The notes below the pieces were generated by a model. The model was not told the DNA's origin. It saw only the letters and a program-made list of their open reading frames with translations, and did no database searches. The position numbers and the translations under genes were made by a program. Below, piece by piece: positions 17,624 through 24,759 of a stretch of 50,560 nucleotides of DNA (its first letter is position 1; each line of letters begins with the position of its first letter). The stretch comes from Alcaligenaceae bacterium (GTDB taxonomy: Bacteria > Pseudomonadota > Gammaproteobacteria > Burkholderiales > Burkholderiaceae_B): contig CANCRX010000019.1 in NCBI GenBank assembly GCA_947380655.1, forward strand, positions 1-50,560, given 5' to 3'.

Positions 17624-19726
17624 ATGTCCAGAACCCTCTTTGTTACGACCGCCCTGCCCTATGCCAATGGCTCATTCCATATTGGCCACATCATGGAGTA
17701 CATCCAGGCTGATATCTGGGTGCGCTCGATGCGGATGGCGGGGCATACGGTTCACTTTGTCGGTGCTGACGACACACATGGCGCCCCCATCATGCTTAAG
17801 GCTGAATCAGAGGGTATTACGCCACAGGCGCTGGTTGCCCGCTACGGCGCGGAACGCCCGCAGTACCTGAATGGTTTTCACATCAAATTCGACCACTGGC
17901 ACTCAACAGACTCGCCAGAAAACGTTGCGCTGTCGCAAGACATCTATCGCAAACTGCGTGCCGCCGACCTGATTGAGACACGTTCAATTGAACAGTTTTA
18001 TGACCCTGTCAAAGGCATGTTCCTGGCTGATCGGTACATCAAGGGCGAATGCCCCAAATGCCATGCCAAAGATCAGTACGGCGACTCTTGCGAAGTATGC
18101 GGTGCGGTCTACGCGCCGACTGAGCTGATCGAGCCCTATTCTGCACTCACGAAAGCTAAACCAATCCTCAAATCTTCTGAACATTTTTTCTTCAAACTCT
18201 CCGACCCACGTTGCGTTGAGTTTCTGCAGTCCTGGACGACCGGTGAAAACCTTCAGGGCAACAAACGCCTGCAATCCGAAGTACTCGCCAAAACACGCGA
18301 ATGGTTAGGTCACGGCAAAGAAGGCGACGAAGTCAATCTGGGCGACTGGGACATCTCTCGCGATGCACCGTATTTCGGTATTGAAATCCCTGATGCGCCG
18401 GGAAAATATTTTTATGTCTGGCTCGACGCACCTGTAGGTTATCTGGCTTCACTGAAATCTTATTGCGACAAGATTGGGCTGGACTTTGATGCATTGATCG
18501 ACCCGAACAGCACCACCGAGCAAGTTCACTTCATCGGCAAAGATATCGTTTATTTCCATGCGCTGTTCTGGCCAGCGACCTTGAAATTTTCTGGTCGCAA
18601 GACGCCCGACCAACTCAATGTCCATGGATTCATTACAGTCAGTGGTGAAAAAATGTCCAAGAGTCGCGGCACTGGCATTTCACCATTACGCTACCTCGAG
18701 CTCGGCATGAATGCGGAATGGTTGCGCTACTACATTGCGGCAAAACTCAACTCGAAAGTTGAAGACATTGATTTCAATGCCGAGGATTTCATTGCTCGCG
18801 TCAATAGCGATTTAGTCGGTAAATACATAAATATCGCTAGCCGTGCAGCAAATTTCATCAGTAAGTATTTCGATGGAGAATTGAAATTTTCGGGCGACCA
18901 TGCCGCACTTTCCGCCGGCTGGACTCAAGCCGCAGAGCGCGTGCGCGCAGATATCGAGGCACGTGAATTTGGCCGTGCAATTCGCGACATCATGGCGCAA
19001 GCCGACCTCATTAACCAGGCCTTTGACGCGGCACAGCCGTGGATGGTTGCGAAAGGGTTACAGGATACGGACACCGAGAAACGCGCTCTGCTGCAAGACA
19101 TCTGCTCAAATGCACTGGGCGGGTTTAAAGCCCTTTCTGTGATGCTAGCCCCGATCTTGCCCGAGCTCGCACACCGTGTTGCAATCGATTTATTCGGCCT
19201 GGACCGGGAGTTTGTCTGGAGCGACGCAGGGCAGATTCCAACTCGCATCAATGGTTTTAAACACCTGATGCAACGTGTTGAACCAAATATGCTTGAGGCG
19301 TTGTTCGAACCCCCTGCAGCCCCCATTGCAGCTGCAGTAAAGGCTAACGAGCCCGCATTGATCCCTGGCGGCGAACCACTGGCTGAAACCATCAGTATTG
19401 ATGACTTTGTAAAGGTCGATCTGCGTGTCGCGCGCATCGTAAATTGCGAACATGTTGAAGGCTCAACCAAACTGCTGCGTTTAACACTGGACGTTGGCGA
19501 AGGCCGTCACCGCAATGTATTTTCAGGGATCAAGGCCGCCTATCAGCCCGAACAACTGATCGGTCGTATGACGGTGATGGTCGCCAATCTGGCTCCCCGC
19601 AAGATGAAATTCGGTGTCTCAGAGGGCATGGTGCTAGCAGCCAGCCATGCAGATGAAAAAGTAGATGGAGGTATCTATCTGCTTGATCCGTCAACCGGCG
19701 CGCAGCCAGGCATGCGGATCCACTAA
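17624..19726 (+). CDS. metG: Methionyl-tRNA synthetase
   Basis: This class I synthetase charges tRNA-Met. The HIGH motif is PYANGSFHIGH (about residues 13-23), the zinc knuckle has four cysteines in CPKCHAKDQYGDSCEVCG (about residue 145 on), and the KMSKS loop is GEKMSKSRGTG. A C-terminal Trbp111-like tRNA-binding domain begins at IDDFVKVDLRVARIVNC. The length of about 700 residues is that of the dimeric E. coli type. The ATG at 17624 is chosen over the TTG two codons upstream. It converges with trhO across a short hairpin. Confidence 0.98.
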   Translation: MSRTLFVTTALPYANGSFHIGHIMEYIQADIWVRSMRMAGHTVHFVGADDTHGAPIMLKAESEGITPQALVARYGAERPQYLNGFHIKFDHWHSTDSPENVALSQDIYRKLRAADLIETRSIEQFYDPVKGMFLADRYIKGECPKCHAKDQYGDSCEVCGAVYAPTELIEPYSALTKAKPILKSSEHFFFKLSDPRCVEFLQSWTTGENLQGNKRLQSEVLAKTREWLGHGKEGDEVNLGDWDISRDAPYFGIEIPDAPGKYFYVWLDAPVGYLASLKSYCDKIGLDFDALIDPNSTTEQVHFIGKDIVYFHALFWPATLKFSGRKTPDQLNVHGFITVSGEKMSKSRGTGISPLRYLELGMNAEWLRYYIAAKLNSKVEDIDFNAEDFIARVNSDLVGKYINIASRAANFISKYFDGELKFSGDHAALSAGWTQAAERVRADIEAREFGRAIRDIMAQADLINQAFDAAQPWMVAKGLQDTDTEKRALLQDICSNALGGFKALSVMLAPILPELAHRVAIDLFGLDREFVWSDAGQIPTRINGFKHLMQRVEPNMLEALFEPPAAPIAAAVKANEPALIPGGEPLAETISIDDFVKVDLRVARIVNCEHVEGSTKLLRLTLDVGEGRHRNVFSGIKAAYQPEQLIGRMTVMVANLAPRKMKFGVSEGMVLAASHADEKVDGGIYLLDPSTGAQPGMRIH

Positions 19727-19749
19727 ATCCAAGTTTGAACGCTTGCTAA

Positions 19750-19771
19750 GGTCGATGCTCAGGCATCGACC
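19750..19771. terminator. Hairpin between metG and trhO
   Basis: GGTCGATGC (19750-19758) and GCATCGACC (19763-19771) form a perfect 9-bp stem with a TCAG tetraloop. It covers the trhO stop codon and separates two convergent genes. There is no T-run. Confidence 0.5.
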
Positions 19772-20502
19772 GGATGAGGATTCAATTGGGAGTCGAGGGT
19801 TTCGCGCTCATCAAAAACAAAACAGTTCCCGATAAAGTCCGCAGCATCTGTTTCCTCGAAATATTTCAGGATGCCACCGTCGAGTTGGTAGATATGTTCG
19901 ACGCCGACTTCCTCCATGTAGATCGCAGCTTTTTCGCAGCGAATACCACCGGTGCAAAAACTAATCACCGTTTTGCCCTCTAACTCGGCTTTGTGATCAA
20001 GTACGGCCTGGGGAAACTCAGTAAATTTTGTGATGTGCCAATTGATCGCATTGCGAAAGGTCCCTGCCTGAACCTCAAACTCGTTGCGGGTATCGAGCAT
20101 CACTACCGGGCGGCCGCTGTCGTCTGTGCCTTGAGCAAGCCAGCGCGCGCAGGTCTTGGCATCGACCGATGGGGCACGGCCTGCCTCAGGACGAATCGTA
20201 GGGTGATTCATCCGGATAATTTCATTTTTAACTTTGACCAGCATGCGCTTGAATGGCACATCGTCAGAGAGACTAAATTTGACTTCAATATCAGTGAACG
20301 CCGGATCCTCGCGCAGCCAGTTTAAAAAAGCATCCATACATACCTGCGTGCCGGCCAGGAATATGTTGATCCCCTCTGCTGTCAGAATGATTTTGCCCTT
20401 GAGCGCACAAGCCTCTGCACGTGCCAGCATGACCTCGCGACGCTCCTCGAGACTATCCAGGGAGACGAACTTATATGCAGCGATGTTGATGATTTGTGTC
20501 AT
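19759..20502 (-). CDS. trhO: tRNA uridine(34) hydroxylase, rhodanese-domain protein
   Basis: This 247-residue YceA/TrhO family protein performs oxygen-dependent hydroxylation of U34 in certain tRNAs on the way to cmo5U/mo5U. An N-terminal acylphosphatase-like domain is followed by a rhodanese domain with active-site loop VISFCTGGIRCEKAA and the family motif VMLDTRNEFEVQ. The ATG at 20502 is chosen because the longer frame runs straight through the tRNA-Gly gene. Only 18 bp separate it from the 3' end of that tRNA on the same strand, so the two are probably cotranscribed and separated by tRNA processing. Confidence 0.94.
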   Translation of the reverse strand: MTQIINIAAYKFVSLDSLEERREVMLARAEACALKGKIILTAEGINIFLAGTQVCMDAFLNWLREDPAFTDIEVKFSLSDDVPFKRMLVKVKNEIIRMNHPTIRPEAGRAPSVDAKTCARWLAQGTDDSGRPVVMLDTRNEFEVQAGTFRNAINWHITKFTEFPQAVLDHKAELEGKTVISFCTGGIRCEKAAIYMEEVGVEHIYQLDGGILKYFEETDAADFIGNCFVFDERETLDSQLNPHPVDA

Positions 20503-20520
20503 TTGCTTGGACGTAAAAAC

Positions 20521-20594
20521 TGGAGCGGGTGATGGGAATCGAACCCACGCTTGAGGCTTGGGAAGCCGCCGTTCTGCCATTGAACTACACCCGC
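20521..20594 (-). tRNA. tRNA-Gly(CCC)
   Basis: The minus strand reads GCGGGTGTAGTTCAATGGCA..., with a 7-bp acceptor stem (GCGGGTG/CACCCGC), a T-arm GTGGGTTCGATTCCCAT and an encoded CCA. The anticodon loop TTCCCAA gives anticodon CCC. The anticodon stem GCGGC/GCCTC contains one C-U mismatch (positions 28/42), while the other four pairs are good. It lies directly ahead of trhO. Confidence 0.95.
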
Positions 20595-20613
20595 GGACTG
20601 GACCGCAATAACC

Positions 20614-20619
20614 ATTATA
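20614..20619 (-). promoter_or_regulatory. Predicted -10 element of tRNA-Gly/trhO
   Basis: TATAAT on the minus strand, 20 bases ahead of the mature tRNA 5' end. No good -35 hexamer is visible at 16-18 bp spacing. Confidence 0.4.
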
Positions 20620-20648
20620 CGAGAAGTGACAATGCGAATTCGGCGGAT

Positions 20649-20679
20649 TTGAAACAGGATCGGCTCGAACCACTACAAT
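20649..20679 (+). promoter_or_regulatory. Predicted thiS promoter, possibly leaderless
   Basis: TTGAAA (20649-20654) and TACAAT (20674-20679) are separated by 19 bp. The -10 element ends seven bases ahead of the thiS ATG at 20687, so transcription would start at or next to the ATG. There is no Shine-Dalgarno and no THI-box (TPP riboswitch) in the 90 bp upstream. Confidence 0.4.
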
Positions 20680-20686
20680 ATCCCCT

Positions 20687-20887
20687 ATGGAAATCGTATT
20701 GAATGGTCAGCCAGTGATGCTGACCGCCCCCCTCTCTCTGGCCCAGTTGGTTGAACAACTGGGATTTACAGGCAAGCGGATCGCCGTTGAGCGAAATGGT
20801 GAAATTGTGCCCAAAAGCCAGCACGCTGCATGTATGCTTGCGTCCCAGGACAGGTTAGAAATCGTTGTCGCAGTCGGTGGTGGCTAA
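20687..20887 (+). CDS. thiS: Thiamine sulfur carrier protein ThiS
   Basis: This 66-residue ubiquitin-like carrier donates sulfur, as a C-terminal thiocarboxylate, for the thiazole ring of thiamine. It begins MEIVLNGQP, contains LAQLVEQLGF and RIAVERNGEIVPKSQ, and ends in the obligatory GG (VVAVGGG). The gene ends TAA immediately followed by the trmB ATG. In many Betaproteobacteria thiG lies between thiS and trmB, but it is absent here, so the thiazole synthase must be elsewhere or missing. The ATG has no ribosome site (see the promoter entry). Confidence 0.93.
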   Translation: MEIVLNGQPVMLTAPLSLAQLVEQLGFTGKRIAVERNGEIVPKSQHAACMLASQDRLEIVVAVGGG

Positions 20888-21556
20888 ATGCATACTCAAC
20901 ATATTAAAAGTTTCGTCAATCGGCGTAGCCACATTACTCAAGGACAGCAAGAAGCACTCGATACCTGGCTGAAAAAATGGTCGGTTGAGTACAAACCAAA
21001 CTTGCTTGATGTGCCTGCAGCGTTTGGCCGTGTCGCGCCCACCATTCTGGAAATCGGCTTTGGTATGGGAGAAACGACCGAGCAGATCGCCATCGCACGG
21101 CCTGGAGATAACTTTCTAGGCGTTGAGGTCTTTAACGCTGGTGTGGGTGCGCTGCTCAAACGTATCGAAGGCTCCGCTCTGACTAACATCCGCATCATTC
21201 AGCATGATGCAGTTGAGGTTCTGCGCGACATGGTGGCACCTGAAAGTTTGTCCGGGGTTCACATTTATTTCCCGGATCCTTGGCCTAAAACCCGGCACCA
21301 TAAACGTCGCCTGATTCAACCCCCGCTCATTGCACTGCTGGCGAGTCGGATGGCCCCTGGCAGCTACATTCATTGTGCGACCGACTGGGAACACTATGCG
21401 ATGCAGATGCTCGAGGTGTTAAGGGGTGAGCCAACATTGCAAAATACTTGCGAGGGTTTTGCACCTCGCCCGGATTTCAGGCCTCTGACTAAATTTGAGA
21501 ACCGCGGTTTGCGGCTTGGTCATGGCGTCTGGGATTTGATTTTCAAAAAAATCTAA
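20888..21556 (+). CDS. trmB: tRNA (guanine-N7-)-methyltransferase
   Basis: This SAM-dependent enzyme forms m7G46 in tRNA. The SAM site is ILEIGFGMGETTEQIA (about residues 54-69), and the catalytic and tRNA-binding motif YFPDPWPKTRHHKRRLI is clear. CATDWEHYAMQML and the C-terminal TKFENRG complete the family pattern. At 222 residues it has the usual length. The ATG abuts the thiS stop, implying a bicistronic message. The last four bases overlap the convergent ffh gene. Confidence 0.97.
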   Translation: MHTQHIKSFVNRRSHITQGQQEALDTWLKKWSVEYKPNLLDVPAAFGRVAPTILEIGFGMGETTEQIAIARPGDNFLGVEVFNAGVGALLKRIEGSALTNIRIIQHDAVEVLRDMVAPESLSGVHIYFPDPWPKTRHHKRRLIQPPLIALLASRMAPGSYIHCATDWEHYAMQMLEVLRGEPTLQNTCEGFAPRPDFRPLTKFENRGLRLGHGVWDLIFKKI

Positions 21557-22965
21557 CGGCCAAACCCACCTAGCTTGCCTAAACCTTTCATGCCGCCCAT
21601 GGCGCGCATCATTTTGGCCATGCCGCCTTTTTTCATTTGTTTCATCATGCCCTGCATCTGCTCAAACTGATTGAGCATGCGATTCACCTCTTGCACAGGA
21701 ACACCGGCACCTGAGGCGATACGCCGCTTGCGGGAGGCTTTGAGCAATTCGGGTTTTGAACGCTCAAGCGGTGTCATTGAATTCAAAATGCCCTCGGTAC
21801 GTCGCATCTGCTTTTCGGCCTGGCCACTCTGGAGCTGCCCCGCGGCCTGGGCAAACTGAGCGGGAAGCTTTTCCAGCATCGAGCTCATATCACCCATTTT
21901 TTTAACCTGCACAATCTGATCCCGAAAATCATTGAGATCAAACTTATCGCCCGACTTGATCTTGGTCGCAAGTTTTTGCGCCTCGGCCATGTCGATATTT
22001 TTTTGCGCTTGCTCGACCAGGGAAACGATGTCGCCCATACCGAGCACACGCTGCGCCATCCGCTCAGGGTAGAAAGGCTCGAGACCGTCGAGTTTTTCTG
22101 AAACACCCACGAACTTGAGCGGTTTGCCCGTTACATGACGCACGGACAATGCCGCACCACCACGCGCATCACCGTCCAGCTTGGTCAGCACCACACCCGT
22201 CAGGGGCAAGGCCTCGCCAAAGGCTTTGGCTGTGTTCACCGCATCCTGACCCTGCATCGCGTCAACCACGAACAGGGTTTCGATAGGCTTGAGCAGATCG
22301 TGCAGGGCGCGGATCTCGCGCATCATGGCCTCATCGATACCCAAACGACCTGCGGTATCAACAATCAGCACATCGAAATGATGTCGCTTGGCATAGTCCA
22401 CCGCATTGCGCGCAATGTCTTCGGGTTTCTGGCTGGGGTCCGAGGCGATCCATTCCACACCCACCTGAGCGGCAACCGTCTTGAGCTGCTCGATCGCGGC
22501 GGGTCGATATACGTCCGCACTGACCACGGCAACCTTTTTCTTGCCAGTCTTACGTCCGTACTGAACATGGCCACCCTCTGAGAGCCACTTAGCCAGCTTA
22601 CCTGTCGTAGTCGTCTTACCTGCGCCTTGCAAACCCGCCATCAGAATGATTGCAGGAGGCTGCATGGCGAGTGACAGTTCACTCGCCTCCGGTCCCAAAT
22701 CTCCACCCATCAGGGCGGTCAGCTCCTGGTGCACCACGCCAACCAAAGCCTGGCCTGGAGACAGGCTGCCTACGACCTCCTCTCCCAAAGCCTTTTCTTT
22801 GACACGCGCCACAAAGTCGCGCACCACAGGCAGAGATACGTCTGCCTCAAGGAGCGCTAAGCGCACCTCGCGCAACATATCCTGAGTATTGGATTCGGTC
22901 AGGCGTGCCTCACCGCGCATGGTCTTGACGACGCGCGAGAGACGTTGGGTTAGATTTTCAAGCAT
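21553..22965 (-). CDS. ffh: Signal recognition particle protein Ffh (SRP54)
   Basis: This GTPase binds 4.5S RNA and signal sequences of nascent membrane proteins. The N domain (about 1-85) is followed by the G domain with P-loop GLQGAGKTTTTGKLA, DTAGR and TKLDGDARGG. The methionine-rich M domain runs from about 300 to the end (NRMLNQFEQMQGMMKQMKKGG). The length is a little above the E. coli protein (453). It overlaps trmB by four bases at their 3' ends and is divergent from the cytochrome assembly gene, with 31 bp between starts. Confidence 0.98.
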   Translation of the reverse strand: MLENLTQRLSRVVKTMRGEARLTESNTQDMLREVRLALLEADVSLPVVRDFVARVKEKALGEEVVGSLSPGQALVGVVHQELTALMGGDLGPEASELSLAMQPPAIILMAGLQGAGKTTTTGKLAKWLSEGGHVQYGRKTGKKKVAVVSADVYRPAAIEQLKTVAAQVGVEWIASDPSQKPEDIARNAVDYAKRHHFDVLIVDTAGRLGIDEAMMREIRALHDLLKPIETLFVVDAMQGQDAVNTAKAFGEALPLTGVVLTKLDGDARGGAALSVRHVTGKPLKFVGVSEKLDGLEPFYPERMAQRVLGMGDIVSLVEQAQKNIDMAEAQKLATKIKSGDKFDLNDFRDQIVQVKKMGDMSSMLEKLPAQFAQAAGQLQSGQAEKQMRRTEGILNSMTPLERSKPELLKASRKRRIASGAGVPVQEVNRMLNQFEQMQGMMKQMKKGGMAKMMRAMGGMKGLGKLGGFGR

Positions 22966-22996
22966 GGTGACAGTTTTTTCGCTTTACACTAGACGG

Positions 22997-23854
22997 ATGT
23001 CTACAGCTATTGTATTTCACTCGCTCGCTGCGCTGGCATATTCCGGCTTGGCTCTTATACTCTGGCGCGCTCTGTCGTCTGGCCAGCCTGTCATTCAGGC
23101 AGGCAGGCTCGTGCGTTTAGGTGTTCTGATCGCCCTTGTTTTTCACGGAATCGCCCTGAAAGACTCGATTTTGCGTGGCCAACACCTGCATTTGAGCTGG
23201 TCATTAGCACTTTCGGCAGCCGTATGGCTTGGAATGATTGTTTTCTGGCTAGAGAGCCTGATTATCCGCATTGATGGCCTGCAACTCCTGCTTTTACCGG
23301 CCGGCGCGCTGACTTGCTTACTGGCTGCGCTGTTTCCACAGTCTCAACTGATTGCTCACGCGGGTGACACCGCCCTGCGCGTGCACTTGTTGATCGCGAT
23401 GTCTGCTTATGGGCTCATTACCGTCGCAGCGCTTCAGGCATTGCTGATGTCAGCGCTAGACCGCCGCCTGCATTTTCCACGCGAGTCTGCTCAATCCCCC
23501 ACTAGAGGTCTATGGTCTGTTGCGGGACGCCTGCTCGATGCGCAACCTCCTCTGCTCGCACAGGAGCAATTACTGTTTCGCGTGATTTGGGTGGCCTTTG
23601 GTGCGCTCACACTCGCTGTCGCCTCAGGCTCACTGATTTCGGTTGCAGCGACAGGAAAATGGCTGCCGTTTGATCACAAAACTGTATTTACTTTACTTTC
23701 ATGGATTACGTTTGGTGTGTTGTTAATTGGCCGTCACGTTCGCGGCTGGCGTGGTCGCATCGCGTTACGTTACACATTAGTAGGCTTTGCCTTTATCGTG
23801 CTGTCCTACACGGGTAGCCGTTTCGTCATCGAAGTCATTCTGCAGAGATCCTGA
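22997..23854 (+). CDS. CcsA/YpjD-type cytochrome c assembly membrane protein
   Basis: This 285-residue polytopic inner-membrane protein has about eight predicted helices. It matches the CcmC/CcsA-like inner membrane family (YpjD) found beside ffh in many Proteobacteria. Visible landmarks are the helix pair around AHAGDTALRVHLLIAMSAYGLITVA and the conserved late segment FDHKTVFTLLSWITFGVLLIGRH, containing His residues typical of haem-handling members. The ATG at 22997 is chosen because the longer frame overlaps ffh. The stop is followed one base later by the next gene, so the two are cotranscribed. Confidence 0.85.
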   Translation: MSTAIVFHSLAALAYSGLALILWRALSSGQPVIQAGRLVRLGVLIALVFHGIALKDSILRGQHLHLSWSLALSAAVWLGMIVFWLESLIIRIDGLQLLLLPAGALTCLLAALFPQSQLIAHAGDTALRVHLLIAMSAYGLITVAALQALLMSALDRRLHFPRESAQSPTRGLWSVAGRLLDAQPPLLAQEQLLFRVIWVAFGALTLAVASGSLISVAATGKWLPFDHKTVFTLLSWITFGVLLIGRHVRGWRGRIALRYTLVGFAFIVLSYTGSRFVIEVILQRS

Positions 23855-23855
23855 A

Positions 23856-24134
23856 ATGGGTAAAGCAATTTTCTGGATCAGTATTTTTATCGGCGTGTTG
23901 GTCATTACAAGGATTCTGGCGCGCAAAGCGGCTCAGCGTGACGCAGATTTGAAAAACCCCACGGCAAAGACCGATCAAACAACACAGCAAAAATCCTCTA
24001 TCAGCAGCCCTGAAAAAATGGTGCGTTGTGATCACTGTGGTGTGCACCTGCCTTATTCTGAAGCCACCCTCACAGAAAATAATGTCTGGTGCAGTGCCGA
24101 GCATGCCAGACTAGGCGTCAAACAACGCGTCTAA
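23856..24134 (+). CDS. PP0621-family small zinc-ribbon-like protein
   Basis: This 92-residue protein has an N-terminal membrane helix (AIFWISIFIGVLVITRIL), a polar linker and a C-terminal metal-binding-like motif: CDHCGVHLP ... WCSAEHARLG, with three Cys and His residues. The pattern matches the PP0621 family of small proteins found next to ampD and ffh-region genes in Proteobacteria. The function is unknown. The ATG begins one base after the stop of the assembly protein gene. ampD begins 7 bp downstream, so the three genes appear to be one operon. Confidence 0.85.
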   Translation: MGKAIFWISIFIGVLVITRILARKAAQRDADLKNPTAKTDQTTQQKSSISSPEKMVRCDHCGVHLPYSEATLTENNVWCSAEHARLGVKQRV

Positions 24135-24141
24135 CCACGCC

Positions 24142-24759
24142 GTGACTCACTCAATGCAACTCAACAACAACGGCTGGCTCGAGCAAGATTCAGAGATCAC
24201 TCTCAAACCATCGCCAAATTTTAATGAGCGTCCCGACCCACAGGACATCAGCCTACTGGTGATTCATAACATCAGTCTGCCCCCCGGTCAGTTTGGTACG
24301 CCCTATGTATCTGATCTGTTTCTCAATCAACTTGATCTCGATGCAGACCCCTGGTTTGCATGCCTCGAGGGATTAAAAGTCTCCGCGCATTTTCTGATCG
24401 ACCGTACTGGGCACATTACTCAATTCGTATCATGTAATGCACGCGCTTGGCATGCGGGTGTTTCATCGTTCGAAGGACGCGATCAGTGCAATGATTTTTC
24501 GATTGGGATTGAGCTTGAAGGCACTGATAGCGAACCCTATACTGAAGCGCAATATGCAGTGTTGAACCGACTCACACAGTGCCTGTCGGAGCACTATGGT
24601 TTGCGCGCAGTAAGTGGTCACCATCACATCGCGCCAGAAAGAAAAACGGACCCAGGCGCATCATTCGACTGGGTCCGTTTTAGTAGCGCGGTCAACCGGC
24701 CAGATATAAACTGGCCGCTGACAAATCAATCAAGCAAAGATCAGCCCAATAACAACTGA
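24142..24759 (+). CDS. ampD: 1,6-anhydro-N-acetylmuramyl-L-alanine amidase AmpD
   Basis: This cytoplasmic zinc amidase of peptidoglycan recycling cleaves the stem peptide from anhydro-muropeptides and so keeps AmpR-type beta-lactamase regulation off. Zinc ligands are visible as His42 in LLVIHNISLPPG, His in VSGHHHIAPERKTDPG and Asp in the DPG motif. AHFLIDRTGHITQFV and RAWHAGVSSFEGRDQCND are diagnostic. The start is GTG at 24142, with an ATG at 24154 as alternative. The 3' end overlaps the convergent htpG gene by 19 bp. Confidence 0.95.
   Translation: MTHSMQLNNNGWLEQDSEITLKPSPNFNERPDPQDISLLVIHNISLPPGQFGTPYVSDLFLNQLDLDADPWFACLEGLKVSAHFLIDRTGHITQFVSCNARAWHAGVSSFEGRDQCNDFSIGIELEGTDSEPYTEAQYAVLNRLTQCLSEHYGLRAVSGHHHIAPERKTDPGASFDWVRFSSAVNRPDINWPLTNQSSKDQPNNN

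Noticed and set aside
20503..20673. Longer N-terminus for the TrhO protein
   Set aside because: The extra 57 codons are the tRNA-Gly gene and its promoter. The family N-terminus starts at the ATG at 20502.
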